A stretch of 64,000 bases of DNA from Ottowia flava (GCF_042680565.1 NZ_JBHUEJ010000033.1:24660-88659), one strand, 5' to 3'. Positions 35,627-44,318 are shown, numbered from the stretch's first letter. Numbers and translations are program-made. Notes: generated by a model not told the origin, from the letters alone.

Positions 35627-35640
35627 GGTGTTTGGAATAT

Positions 35641-35670
35641 AGAACCTGTTTATTATGCAATATTGGTTCT
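35641..35670. promoter_or_regulatory. Inverted repeat AGAACC-N18-GGTTCT before cysB
   Basis: AGAACC (35641-35646) and GGTTCT (35665-35670) flank the AT-rich stretch TGTTTATTATGCAATATT, 15-45 bases upstream of the cysB ATG. This is a likely promoter and operator region, possibly bound by CysB itself. Binding is inferred from position only. Confidence 0.4.
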
Positions 35671-35697
35671 AAAGATTCCACGCCACAGGCCGGCGCG

Positions 35698-36081
35698 CTA
35701 TGGTGAATCGAGCGCGCTGCGGGCCATGGCGTCCAGCACCCGCGGGTCCTCGGCGATGGCGGCCTGCAGATGCATCGGCACGTCCGGATGGGTTTGCCGC
35801 AGTTGGTCGATGAGACGGGGCAGGTCTTCGCGTGCGTGGCGTCCGGCGCCCAGAAACATCGGCCACACGGTGATGCGGGCCGCGCCCTGTGCCAACAGCT
35901 CCTGCACCGCGGCGGCGAGATCGGGCGCGGTGAATTCGAGGTAGGCGCAGGTCACCAGCGCGCCGGGCGAGAGCTGGCGCATGCGCGCGGCCACCGCTTC
36001 GATCGGCGCACGCCAGGCCGGGTCGCGCGAACCGTGGGCGAACAGCACGGTGCCGCTGCGTGGGGTGGCTGCAGAGGTCAC
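35698..36081 (-). CDS. Sirohydrochlorin chelatase/CbiX-family protein
   Basis: 127 aa, the length of short single-domain CbiX/SirB proteins. Seen: GTVLFAHGSRDPAWRAPIEA with the metal-binding histidine of the FAHGSRD motif, CAYLEFTAPDLAAAVQELLA and TVWPMFLGAGRHAREDLPRL with the second histidine. Such enzymes insert iron (for sirohaem) or cobalt into sirohydrochlorin. Sirohaem serves sulfite reductase, so a place next to cysB makes sense. The gene is two bases from lptG upstream, so it may be read with the lpt operon. Confidence 0.85.
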   Translation of the reverse strand: MTSAATPRSGTVLFAHGSRDPAWRAPIEAVAARMRQLSPGALVTCAYLEFTAPDLAAAVQELLAQGAARITVWPMFLGAGRHAREDLPRLIDQLRQTHPDVPMHLQAAIAEDPRVLDAMARSALDSP

Positions 36082-36083
36082 CG

Positions 36084-37190
36084 CTAACGCCTCAACACCA
36101 GCCAGCTGAAGGCGCCCAAGGACAACAGGGAATACAGAATGCCGGGCAAGGCCGCCGCGACCCAGGGTTCCCAGTTGCGCAGGTTGCCCACAAAGCCGAA
36201 CACGTTATTCAGCAGGAAGAAGCTGATGCCCACCAGCACGCCCATGAAGACGTAACCGGCGATGTTGCCCGAGCGAAAATGCAGGTAGGCGAAGGGCAGC
36301 GCCAGCACCATCATCACCAGGCAGCTGAGCGGGTAAAACACCTTGCGCCAGAACTCGATCTCGTAGCGCTGGGCGCTCTGGCCGTTGGCCTGCAGGTGGT
36401 TGATGTACTGGTACAGATCCAGCGTCTGCATCTTGTCGGGGCTGAGCAGGGCGGCCGCGACCATGTCCATGGAGATGGTGGTCGGCCAGCGCAAGTCCGC
36501 CAGCTTCTCGAACTTGAGCGTCGGGTTGTTCGGGTCGGTGCTGACATACACGCGGCGCACCACGTCGTGCAGCTGCCAGCCATCGGGTTCGAACGTGCCC
36601 TTGGCCGCGCTGGTGGCCGAAGTGAGCTGGCCGCCGGTCTGGTCGAACTCGAAGATGCGCACCTGACCCAGCGTGCCATCTGACGCCAACGCCCCGACGT
36701 TGACCGAATAGTTGTGGCTGGCCTGGCGATCCTTCATCCAGGCGCCGGTTCGGCCGATGGTGATGTCGCCCAAAAAGCGCGCCTGCAGTTGCTGAGAGGC
36801 CCGGTTCGCCGCCGGTGCCACGTAGTCGCCGAACACGAATGTCAGCGCCACGAAGCCGAGCCCCAGCGACAGCAGCGTGACCAGCGCACGCTGCGGCCCC
36901 AGCCCGCTGGTGCGCAAAATGGTGTATTCGGAGCTTTCAGCCAACCGCGCCATGACGTAGATCGTGCCGATCAGCACCGTGATGGGCAGCAACTCATACA
37001 GGTGGTTGGGCAATTGCAGCGCGACATACAGCAGCGCGTAGCCCACGCTGTAGCCGTGCTCGGCACCGCGGCGCAGTTCGCCAAACTGGTCCACGAAGTC
37101 GAAGAAGAAGAACAGCGCCAGGAAGGCAACCGTGACGAAGCCGACCGAGCGCAGGATCTCGGTGTAGATCAGGCGCCGAATGGTCCTCAT
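36084..37190 (-). CDS. lptG: LPS export ABC transporter permease LptG
   Basis: Inner-membrane permease, 368 aa, of the LptBFG complex that extracts lipopolysaccharide and passes it to LptC/LptA. Seen: N-terminal span ILRSVGFVTVAFLALFFFFD, LYELLPITVLIGTIYVMARL, the coupling-helix region SSEYTILRTSGLGPQ, a large periplasmic domain, and C-terminal spans (YPLSCLVMMVLALPFAYLHF; YVFMGVLVGISFFLLNNVFG). The start ATG overlaps the lptF stop by 4 bp, the usual lptF-lptG order. Confidence 0.95.
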   Translation of the reverse strand: MRTIRRLIYTEILRSVGFVTVAFLALFFFFDFVDQFGELRRGAEHGYSVGYALLYVALQLPNHLYELLPITVLIGTIYVMARLAESSEYTILRTSGLGPQRALVTLLSLGLGFVALTFVFGDYVAPAANRASQQLQARFLGDITIGRTGAWMKDRQASHNYSVNVGALASDGTLGQVRIFEFDQTGGQLTSATSAAKGTFEPDGWQLHDVVRRVYVSTDPNNPTLKFEKLADLRWPTTISMDMVAAALLSPDKMQTLDLYQYINHLQANGQSAQRYEIEFWRKVFYPLSCLVMMVLALPFAYLHFRSGNIAGYVFMGVLVGISFFLLNNVFGFVGNLRNWEPWVAAALPGILYSLLSLGAFSWLVLRR

Positions 37191-38290
37191 GCTGCGGCCT
37201 CCCGTCGCTGACCGCGCCCGGGCAGGCGCAGGTTCCAGTTGCCGTTGCGCGCCAGCAGCCAGCCGATGGTCAGCACGAAGATGCCGCCATGCAGCAGGAT
37301 GAGGTAAGTCACCAGGCCGACGCGCCCATTGCCGATCCAGCTTTGACCTGCGCTCAGCAGGTTGTAGTAGCTGGCAAAGGCGAAGAGCGAAAACACCAAC
37401 CCGCCACTGCGGCCGACCCGCGGGTTCACGCGGGTGGCTGCCACGGCGATCAGCACACAGTTGATCGCGGCCAGCGCCAGGCCGATGCGCCAGGACAGCT
37501 CGGCCATGTTGGTGGGGTTGGGGTCCGACAGCAGCACACGGGTGGGCTTCATGGTCGGCGAGTTGTTGTTGGTAGGGCCGAGCTCGCGGGCATCGATGCG
37601 GTTGCCGTAGCGCTGGAATTCGCTGACGCGGGTGGCCCCGCTCTTGACTTCGGTTTCCAGTCGGTTGCCTTTTTCCAGGATCAGGTAGCGTTCGCCGTTC
37701 TGCACCGTCAGGTGGCCGCTGGCGGCGGTTGTGACGCTTTCCTTGCCGCGTTCATTCGACGCGATGAAGATGTTCCTGCCCGACTTCGCGTCGGCCGTAT
37801 CCTTGTCAATGAAGAACACGCGCTGGCCGCCCGCCGATTCGATGAAGCGGCCGGGTGCCACCCGCTCGATGTCGTTGCGGCCCTGAAAACGGTCGCGCAA
37901 CTCGCGGATCTGCTGGTTGGACCAGGGCCAGACGAACAGCGCCAGCACGAACACCGCCACCAGCACAGGGAAGGCAAAGCGCAGGACCGGCCGCAGGAAG
38001 CTGATCAACCCCTGGCCGGCAGAAAACCACACCACCATTTCGCTGCTGGCGTACATGCGCGTCAGCGTGGCGGTGATGGCGACGAACAGGCTGAGCGTCA
38101 GGATGGTGGGCAGGTGCCCCAGCACCGTGTAGCCCATCACCAGCATGACTTCGGAGGGGTTGACGCGCCCGACCGAGGCCTGACCCAGTGTGCGGATCAG
38201 CATGACGGTGACCACGATCGTCACCAGCACCACCAGGGTCGCACCGAAGCTGCGGCCAAGCTCCTTGCGTAGGGAGGAATCGAATAACAT
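37187..38290 (-). CDS. lptF: LPS export ABC transporter permease LptF
   Basis: Inner-membrane permease, 367 aa, paired with LptG. Seen: MLFDSSLRKELGRSFGATLV, first span LVVLVTIVVTVMLIRTLGQA, LPTILTLSLFVAITATLTRMY followed by SSEMVVWFSAGQGLISFLRP (coupling region), a periplasmic beta-jellyroll with FFIDKDTADAKSGRNIFIAS, and C-terminal spans. It starts only 23 bp from the divergent pepA start, an arrangement common in proteobacteria, so the two promoters must overlap each other or the neighbouring coding ends. Confidence 0.95.
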   Translation of the reverse strand: MLFDSSLRKELGRSFGATLVVLVTIVVTVMLIRTLGQASVGRVNPSEVMLVMGYTVLGHLPTILTLSLFVAITATLTRMYASSEMVVWFSAGQGLISFLRPVLRFAFPVLVAVFVLALFVWPWSNQQIRELRDRFQGRNDIERVAPGRFIESAGGQRVFFIDKDTADAKSGRNIFIASNERGKESVTTAASGHLTVQNGERYLILEKGNRLETEVKSGATRVSEFQRYGNRIDARELGPTNNNSPTMKPTRVLLSDPNPTNMAELSWRIGLALAAINCVLIAVAATRVNPRVGRSGGLVFSLFAFASYYNLLSAGQSWIGNGRVGLVTYLILLHGGIFVLTIGWLLARNGNWNLRLPGRGQRREAAA

Positions 38291-38313
38291 CGGTCGAAAG
38301 GAAAACGCTGATT

Positions 38314-39858
38314 ATGGACTTCGAACTGAAGACGCTGCGGCTGCCTGAAGCAGCGGCTTACAAATCGCCGGCCTTGGCCGTTCTGGTGGCCGACGGCTTT
38401 GAGCCCGGCGAAGACGCGCTGTCGGCGTTCATCCAGCGTGCGCTGGCCAGCGGCGATTTCAAGACCGAGGCGGGGGCGATGTTGTCCAGCTTTGGCGCTC
38501 CGCGGATCACGACCGAGCGGGTGATGCTGGTGGGTGTGGGCAGTGCCTCTGCAGCGCAGGTGAGCAAGGCGGTGTCGGCCGCGGTCGGTCAGTTCAAGCG
38601 CGGCCCGGCGACGGCGCTCACCGTCTGCTTCGCTGGATCGGCGTCGGCCGAAGCCGTTGCATCGGCCGTGTGCGCCGCCAACGACGCGGCTTACCAGTAC
38701 ACCACCACCAAAGGACAGGGCAAGGGCAGTGCCGCGAGCAAGTCACCGCTCAAGAAATTGGTGATCGGCGTGCCCGATGCGCCCGCAGTCCGGGCGGCCT
38801 ACCAGCAGGCGCTTGGCGTTGCACGTGGTGTGGCGTTTGCGCGTGAATGGGCCAACCGGCCCGCCAACCACGCTACGCCCACCATGCTGGCGCAGGCTGC
38901 GCAGGATCTGGCCAAGTCCGTGCGCGTGAGCTGCGAGGTTTTGGGTCCCAAGGATGTGACCAAGCTGGGCATGGGCGCCTTCCAGGCGGTGGCGCAGGGG
39001 TCGGCGCAGGAGTTGCGTTTCATTGTGCTGCGCTACCAGGGGGCGGCCAAGGCCGATGCGCCGGTCGTGCTGGTGGGCAAGGGCATCACCTTCGACACTG
39101 GGGGCATCTCGCTCAAGCCTGCGCCCGAGATGGACGAAATGAAGTTCGACATGGGCGGGGCGGCCAGCGTGCTGGGCGTGTTCCGCGCGCTGGCGGAGTT
39201 GCAGCCGTCGCTTAACGTGGTCGGGCTGATACCTGCCTGCGAGAACATGCCGGACGGGCGCGCGGTCAAGCCAGGCGACGTCGTGACCAGCATGAGCGGT
39301 CAGACCATCGAGATCCTCAACACCGACGCCGAAGGCCGACTCGTGCTGTGCGACGCACTGACGTACGCCGAGCGCTTCAAGCCGCGTGCCGTGATCGACA
39401 TCGCCACGCTGACCGGCGCCTGTGTGATCGCCCTCGGCGGCGTGCGCAGCGGCCTGTTCGCCAGCGACGACGCGCTCGCGCAGGCGCTCCAAGCCGCGGG
39501 CCAGCAGGCGCAGGACCCATGCTGGCGCATGCCGATGGACGACGACTACGCCGACGGGCTCAAGACCAATTTTGCCGACGTCGCCAACGTGGCCGGGCGG
39601 CCGGCCGGCGCCATCACCGCGGCCAAGTTTCTGCAGCGCTTCACCAGCGCCTACCCGTGGGCGCACCTGGACATCGCCGGTACCGCTTGGAAAGGCGGCG
39701 CCGCCAAGGGCTCGACAGGGCGCCCCGTCGGCTTGCTCGTGCAGTACCTGCTGGACACGGCAGGCCAGGGCGCACAGCAGTCGCCGCAACGCACGACCAA
39801 GCAACCGTCCGGCAAGAAAGCTGGTGGCGGCAAGCGTGCCGCGTCGACCAAGCGCTGA
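38314..39858 (+). CDS. pepA: Leucyl aminopeptidase (cytosol aminopeptidase)
   Basis: M17 metallo-aminopeptidase, 514 aa, removing N-terminal residues from peptides in the cytoplasm. Seen: metal and active-site motifs VLVGKGITFDTGGISLKPAP, KFDMGGAASVLGVFRAL and the signature NTDAEGRLVLCDALTYAERF, then DIATLTGACVIALG. Unusual: a basic tail of about 35 residues (e.g. TKQPSGKKAGGGKRAASTKR) after the normal C-terminus, suggestive of nucleic-acid binding. Some PepA proteins also bind DNA (XerA/CarP roles), so the tail is noteworthy. Start ATG 38314 is close to the divergent lptF. holC follows after 42 bp. Confidence 0.96.
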   Translation: MDFELKTLRLPEAAAYKSPALAVLVADGFEPGEDALSAFIQRALASGDFKTEAGAMLSSFGAPRITTERVMLVGVGSASAAQVSKAVSAAVGQFKRGPATALTVCFAGSASAEAVASAVCAANDAAYQYTTTKGQGKGSAASKSPLKKLVIGVPDAPAVRAAYQQALGVARGVAFAREWANRPANHATPTMLAQAAQDLAKSVRVSCEVLGPKDVTKLGMGAFQAVAQGSAQELRFIVLRYQGAAKADAPVVLVGKGITFDTGGISLKPAPEMDEMKFDMGGAASVLGVFRALAELQPSLNVVGLIPACENMPDGRAVKPGDVVTSMSGQTIEILNTDAEGRLVLCDALTYAERFKPRAVIDIATLTGACVIALGGVRSGLFASDDALAQALQAAGQQAQDPCWRMPMDDDYADGLKTNFADVANVAGRPAGAITAAKFLQRFTSAYPWAHLDIAGTAWKGGAAKGSTGRPVGLLVQYLLDTAGQGAQQSPQRTTKQPSGKKAGGGKRAASTKR

Positions 39859-39900
39859 CCTGAGACGCCATCTAGCGCCCGTGCGGCGCGCTGACCCGCC

Positions 39901-40329
39901 ATGACCGAAGTGGCCTTCCATTTCAACGTACCAGACCGGCTGGGCTACGCCTGTCGACTGCTGCGCAAGGCGTACGCGACCGGCGGTCGCACGGTCGTCG
40001 TCGGCTCGGCGGAGCAGATTCACGCGCTCGACACGGCGCTGTGGACGTTCTCTGCGCTCGACTTCATCCCGCACGCCCGCGCCTCGGCGCCCCCCGAGAC
40101 GCTGGCCCACACGCCCGTCGTGCTGGCCACCGACGCTCAAGAGGTGGAGGGTGCGCAGATCATGGTTCACCTGGGGGAGACGGTGCCCGCTGGCTTCGAG
40201 CGCTTTGAACGATTGATTGAACTGGTCGGCACAGACCAGGCGGGCCGGGCGCATGCGCGCCAGCGCTGGCGGCATTACGCAGACAGGGGGTATGAGATCA
40301 AGCGGCACGATGCGGCCGCCAAGGAGTAA
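39901..40329 (+). CDS. holC: DNA polymerase III chi subunit
   Basis: 142 aa. Seen: TEVAFHFNVPDRLGYACRLL, KAYATGGRTVVVGSAEQIHA, LWTFSALDFIPHARA and PVVLATDAQEVEGAQIMVHL, the usual HolC pattern. Chi links the clamp-loader (via psi) to SSB at the replication fork. Next to pepA, as in many proteobacteria. The following gene starts eight bases after the stop codon. Confidence 0.93.
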   Translation: MTEVAFHFNVPDRLGYACRLLRKAYATGGRTVVVGSAEQIHALDTALWTFSALDFIPHARASAPPETLAHTPVVLATDAQEVEGAQIMVHLGETVPAGFERFERLIELVGTDQAGRAHARQRWRHYADRGYEIKRHDAAAKE

Positions 40330-40336
40330 TCGAAAG

Positions 40337-40720
40337 ATGTCTGAGGAAGATCAACCGTCCGAACAGCCCTCCGGCGCCGAGCAGGAAGTCCCGCCGCAGC
40401 GCCTCGTGCCGCGCAACGTTCCGACCTTGACCGAAGTCGTGGGTGCTGAAGTCCCTGCCAATACGCCGCAGGCGCCAGCGCCCAGACAGGCGTCAGCCGC
40501 CGATGCCCTGTCTGCGCAACCCGACGCACAGGCGCTGCTGGCCCTCTTGGGACCGGAACTCGATCGGCTCATCAGCGAAGCCATTGGCCGTGTGCTGCAT
40601 GAGCAGTTGCTCGGCCTCAATGGTCGGGTGCAAAAGACGGTGGCCGAAGTGGTGCGAGATGCCATCGCTACTGCGCACGCCCGTGGTGCGCATGGGGAAG
40701 ATGTCAGGAGAAACCCCTAA
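40337..40720 (+). CDS. Unknown acidic protein downstream of holC
   Basis: 127 aa from ATG 40337 (MSEEDQPSEQPSGAEQEVPP), eight bases after holC and probably co-transcribed; GGAG lies about 12 bases upstream. The first 70 residues are Pro/Gln/Ala-rich and probably disordered; the rest looks helical (LLGPELDRLISEAIGRVLHE, GRVQKTVAEVVRDAIATAHA). I do not recognise a family. By position it could be linked to the replisome, but the sequence gives no direct support for that. A longer in-frame start at 40217 overlaps holC and is not supported. Confidence 0.7.
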   Translation: MSEEDQPSEQPSGAEQEVPPQRLVPRNVPTLTEVVGAEVPANTPQAPAPRQASAADALSAQPDAQALLALLGPELDRLISEAIGRVLHEQLLGLNGRVQKTVAEVVRDAIATAHARGAHGEDVRRNP

Positions 40721-40728
40721 ATTGCGCA

Positions 40729-40764
40729 TGCCACCACACTATCGTGTTCCCTGATGTGGTGGCA
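40729..40764. promoter_or_regulatory. 10-bp inverted repeat before the livK-like gene
   Basis: TGCCACCACA (40729-40738) and TGTGGTGGCA (40755-40764) form a perfect 10-bp stem around a 16-base loop, nine bases after the stop of the preceding gene and about 78 bases before ATG 40842. There is no U-tract after it, so it may be a weak terminator, an RNA stabilising hairpin or an operator. Confidence 0.5.
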
Positions 40765-40841
40765 CACGAATTGCGATACCGTTCGAGCCCGTTGAGCTTA
40801 CTCATACATCTCAACCCATTTCCTTTCTCGGAGGTATTTCT

Positions 40842-41972
40842 ATGCAGATGAAGCTGAAGTTGACCGCAGCCGCAGTGCTGACCCTGGTGGCCGGAGCCGT
40901 GATGGCCCAGGAGCAGGTGATCAAGATCGGTCACGTTGGCCCCGTGTCCGGCCCCCAGGCGCACTACGGCAAGGACAACGAGAATGGCTCGCGCATGGCC
41001 ATTGAAGAGCTGAACACCCAGAACATCACGATCAACGGCAAGAAGATCAAGTGGGAAATCCAGGCAGAAGACGATGCCGCCGATCCCAAGCAGGGCACCG
41101 CCGCCGCACAGAAGCTGTGCGACGCCAAGGTCGCCGGCGTGGTCGGTCACCTGAACTCGGGCACCACCATCCCCGCCTCCAAGGTTTACAACGACTGCGG
41201 CATTCCGCACGTCACCGGCGCCGCCACCAACCCCGCGCTGACCAAGCCCGGCTACAAGACCACCTTCCGCATCATCGCCAACGACCTGGCGCTGGGTGCT
41301 GGCCTGGCCAACTACGCCGCCGACGCGCTCAAGCTAAAGAAGATCGCCGTGATCGACGACCGCACGGCCTACGGCCAGGGCGTCGCCGACGTGTTCAAGG
41401 CCACGGCCAAGAAAAAGGGCATCCAGATCGTCGACGAGCAGTTCACCACCGACAAGGCCACCGACTTCATGGCCATCCTGACGGCCATCAAGTCCAAGAA
41501 CCCGGACGGCGTGTTCTTCGGCGGCATGGACCCCCAGGCCGGCCCGATGCTGCGCCAGATGGAACAGCTGGGCATGGCCAACGTCAAGTACTTCGGCGGT
41601 GACGGCATCTGCACGACCGAGATCGCCAAGCTGTCCGGCGGCGCCAAGACGCTGGGCAACGTGGTCTGCGCCGAAGGCGGCGCCTCGATCCAGAAGATGC
41701 CTGGTGGCACCGCCTGGAAGGCCAAGTACGACGCCAAGTACCCTGGTCAGTTCCAGGTCTACAGCCCGTACACCTACGACGCCACCATGCTGCTGGCCGA
41801 CGCCATGAAGCGTGCCAACTCGTGGGACCCCAAGGTCTACATCCCCAAGCTGGCCGAGTCCAACTACAAGGGCGTGACTTCCAACATCCAGTTCGAACCG
41901 AACGGCGAACTGAAGAACGCGGCCATCACGCTGTACGTCTACAAGGACGGCAAGAAGACGCCGCTGAACTGA
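40842..41972 (+). CDS. Branched-chain amino acid ABC transporter substrate-binding protein
   Basis: Periplasmic LivK/LivJ-type receptor, 376 aa. Seen: signal peptide MQMKLKLTAAAVLTLVAGAV ending MAQ, then EQVIKIGHVGPVSGPQAHYG, AAQKLCDAKVAGVVGHLNSG, DRTAYGQGVADVFKATAKKK and FFGGMDPQAGPMLRQMEQLG. Strong ribosome binding site CGGAGG before the ATG. No ABC membrane or ATPase genes are next to it, and a terminator follows directly, so it is a monocistronic, probably abundant receptor; the ligand may be Leu/Ile/Val or another amide or amino acid. Confidence 0.95.
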   Translation: MQMKLKLTAAAVLTLVAGAVMAQEQVIKIGHVGPVSGPQAHYGKDNENGSRMAIEELNTQNITINGKKIKWEIQAEDDAADPKQGTAAAQKLCDAKVAGVVGHLNSGTTIPASKVYNDCGIPHVTGAATNPALTKPGYKTTFRIIANDLALGAGLANYAADALKLKKIAVIDDRTAYGQGVADVFKATAKKKGIQIVDEQFTTDKATDFMAILTAIKSKNPDGVFFGGMDPQAGPMLRQMEQLGMANVKYFGGDGICTTEIAKLSGGAKTLGNVVCAEGGASIQKMPGGTAWKAKYDAKYPGQFQVYSPYTYDATMLLADAMKRANSWDPKVYIPKLAESNYKGVTSNIQFEPNGELKNAAITLYVYKDGKKTPLN

Positions 41973-42024
41973 TCGTGGCGCCAGGCGATGGTGTCAACAC
42001 CGCCGTCGCCAGCCTCGTCAGCCC

Positions 42025-42053
42025 AACCACCCTTCGGGGTGGTTTTTCTTTTT
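42025..42053 (+). terminator. Rho-independent terminator of the livK-like gene
   Basis: AACCACCC-TTCG-GGGTGGTT (perfect 8-bp stem, UUCG tetraloop) followed by TTTCTTTTT. It lies 53 bases after the stop codon. Confidence 0.95.
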
Positions 42054-42152
42054 CTCGCCTGCGCACGCATCTGAAGGCGAGTGTGTTCTGAAGTGCCCCG
42101 CTGGCCTTCGTTCGCGCCGCGTCCGACCGACGGGCCAAAGCGGCCGCGCGCC

Positions 42153-44183
42153 TCAGCCTGCAGGGGTGCCGCCAAACCGGCCCGCGCGCAGCTTGCGCGC
42201 CAGTGAGGCTTCCACCGGCAGCGGCTCGCCGTGCAGCCAGGCGGCGGCGATCTCGCCGCACAGCACGGCCAGGGTCAGGCCGCGGGCGCCGAGGCCGGTC
42301 AGCACGTGGAGGGGGAGCGGTGTGTCGCGTGCTGCGGTTTCAATAGCTGCTTGCGCAGGTGGTTGTACGGCTGGAGGCCGATTTTTCTCATAATCCGGCA
42401 CCATCGACACCGGCCACGCGCCGACCGCCGGCAGGCGATCGGGCAGGGTGGCGCGCACGCCGGCCCATGCCTGGGCGCGGCCGTCCGGCCATTGCGCGTC
42501 CAGCGTCGCGCTGGCGGCGGGCAGCAGTTCGGCCAGGCGCTGGCGGTTGTGGGCGTGGTCTTCGGGGCGCAGCAGTGGCTGGCTTTCACCGCGCTCGAAG
42601 GTGGAGCCGGTCACCCACATGGGACCACCGTTGCCAGGCACGTGCGCGATCAGGCTGCCGTGGCCGCTGACGGGAAAGGGCGGCAGGCTGGCGGCGTCGT
42701 CCGGCATGGGGCCCCACGCGACCTGGCCGCGCAGGGCGTGCAGGGGCAGCGCCGCGTTGCCGCGTGCTGGCAGCAGGGCCAGAGAGCCGAAGCCGGCGGT
42801 GACGAAGACCAGGTCGGCCTCGGCCAGCACGGTGCGATCGGCGCCCAGCACCTGCCATTGCGCGCCGTGTGGGCGAAGGCTGGCCACGGCCTGACCCCCT
42901 TGCCAGGCGACGCCTGGTGCGCCCAGCATGGCGCGCACCAGCGCCGCCGGACGAATCCAGCCGGCGTGTTCGTGCCACAGCGCGCGCTGGGTGTCGTCCA
43001 GCGGTACGTGGGCGGCTTGGGCGTGCGCACGGGTGCGTGGGTCGGTGTCGGGCCAGGATTCGGGTGCGGTAGCGCCGTCAGCGGCCACGTCTTGCCAGGC
43101 GGCGGGCGGACGGCGCTCGCCGGGGCTGTGGCGCTCCAGCACGCCGGTGGCGCCAAAGTCCACTCCCTCTTGCAGCAGTGCGGCGGCCCGCGCCAGGGTG
43201 GCGCGGGCGCCAGCGCGGGTCAGGCGCGACAGCGGGCGGTCGTCGGGTGAGACGTGCGGCGCCACCACGCCGGCAGGCAGGCCGGATGCCCCGGTGGCGG
43301 GCGTTGGGGCCGCGTCGAGCACGGTGACGCGCCAGCCGCGTTGCGTCAGGCTGTAGGCCGCTGACGCCCCGGCCAGGCCGCCGCCGATCACCACGCAATG
43401 GCCCGGCGCTGCCACCTGCACCGGCGCGTCGGGTGCCTGGCGCCGGCGTGGCGACCAGCGCGGCGCCAGGCGGGCGCGCAGCACCTCGCCCTTGGGCGCC
43501 GGGCCGCGCACGCGTTCGACCTCGAAACCGCAGGTGATGAGCGCCTCGCGCACCGGCGCGGCCACGCACCAGGTCGCCGCGCGCGCGTCGGGGCGCGCCA
43601 GGCGCGCGATCGCCTTGATCACCGGCAGGCCCCACATGTCGGGGTTGCGCTCAGGCTCGAAACCGTCGAGGTAGACGCTGTCGAAGGCGCCACTCAGCTC
43701 GGCCAGCATCGCGCGCACGTCGCCCACAGCCAGCGTCAGTTGCACGCGACCTTGGTTCAGGCTGAGGCGGTGCAGGCCCGGCAGCAAGCCGCGCCACTGG
43801 GCGGCCAGCGCTTCAGCCAAGGGGCGCAGCGCGGGGTAAGGCGCGGCGCTGCGCAGCAGGTCGGTGGCGTCGGGTGGAAAGGCTTCGACGGCGCTGTAGA
43901 ACAGCCGCTGCGGGCGCTCGGGGTCGCTCTGCCAGGCCAGCCAGGTGGCCAGAAAGTTCAGGCCGAGGCCGAAGCCGGCTTCCAGCACCGCCCAGCGTGG
44001 CGCGTGGGCCCACAGCGGGCGCGCCACGGCCATCGGGCTGCCCACTGGCCCGCGCAGCAGGCCGCAGCCTTCAAGGAACACCGCTTGCGCCTGCGCCAGG
44101 CCGCTGGTGCTGCGGTAGATGTCGCCAAAGCGCGGGCTGTACGGCGTGCCGTCTGCACGCCATTCGACCGTCGGGTTCGCCAT
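42153..44183 (-). CDS. mnmC: Bifunctional tRNA mnm5s2U34 methyltransferase/oxidoreductase
   Basis: 676 aa. N-terminal methyltransferase (about 1-240): VEWRADGTPYSPRFGDIYRS, EAGFGLGLNFLATWLAWQ (SAM loop), SVYLDGFEPERNPDMWG. C-terminal FAD domain (from about 265): CVVIGGGLAGASAAYSLTQR, then GLGARGLTLAVLCGEIAAAW. It removes the carboxymethyl group and remethylates wobble uridine 34 in some tRNAs. After the conserved VPDY of the FAD domain a dispersed repeat encodes about 20 extra residues (EKNRPPAVQPPAQAAIETAA). Another repeat copy lies directly before its start. Confidence 0.95.
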   Translation of the reverse strand: MANPTVEWRADGTPYSPRFGDIYRSTSGLAQAQAVFLEGCGLLRGPVGSPMAVARPLWAHAPRWAVLEAGFGLGLNFLATWLAWQSDPERPQRLFYSAVEAFPPDATDLLRSAAPYPALRPLAEALAAQWRGLLPGLHRLSLNQGRVQLTLAVGDVRAMLAELSGAFDSVYLDGFEPERNPDMWGLPVIKAIARLARPDARAATWCVAAPVREALITCGFEVERVRGPAPKGEVLRARLAPRWSPRRRQAPDAPVQVAAPGHCVVIGGGLAGASAAYSLTQRGWRVTVLDAAPTPATGASGLPAGVVAPHVSPDDRPLSRLTRAGARATLARAAALLQEGVDFGATGVLERHSPGERRPPAAWQDVAADGATAPESWPDTDPRTRAHAQAAHVPLDDTQRALWHEHAGWIRPAALVRAMLGAPGVAWQGGQAVASLRPHGAQWQVLGADRTVLAEADLVFVTAGFGSLALLPARGNAALPLHALRGQVAWGPMPDDAASLPPFPVSGHGSLIAHVPGNGGPMWVTGSTFERGESQPLLRPEDHAHNRQRLAELLPAASATLDAQWPDGRAQAWAGVRATLPDRLPAVGAWPVSMVPDYEKNRPPAVQPPAQAAIETAARDTPLPLHVLTGLGARGLTLAVLCGEIAAAWLHGEPLPVEASLARKLRAGRFGGTPAG
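42339..42395 (-). repeat. Dispersed modular repeat (A) inside mnmC, in frame
   Basis: On the minus strand it reads GATTATGAGAAAAATCGGCC, then TCCAGCCGTACAACCACCTG and CGCAAGCAGCTATTGAAACC. It is translated as EKNRPPAVQPPAQAAIETAA in a loop of the C-terminal FAD domain. Same frame as the copies in ligD. Confidence 0.85.
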
Positions 44184-44186
44184 TTT

Positions 44187-44250
44187 GCTATCGTAAGAGG
44201 AGCTGGTCGCGCAATCTGCTGTAAGGCCAGAGGGCGATTTTGCTTGAAAC
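44187..44250 (-). repeat. Dispersed modular repeat just before mnmC
   Basis: Plus strand reads GCTATCGTAAGAGGAGCTGG, then TCGCGCAATCTGCTGTAAGG and CCAGAGGGCGATTTTGCTTGAA. Reverse orientation, ending four bases before the mnmC ATG (44183). The repeat therefore forms the leader and provides CTCCTCTTACG-like sequence near the ribosome binding site. Confidence 0.7.
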
Positions 44251-44318
44251 TCGCGGGGCGCAGCGTGATGCAGGTCAACGCGGCATGGGCAGCCTTGCCA
44301 GCGCGAATGCCGATGCGT

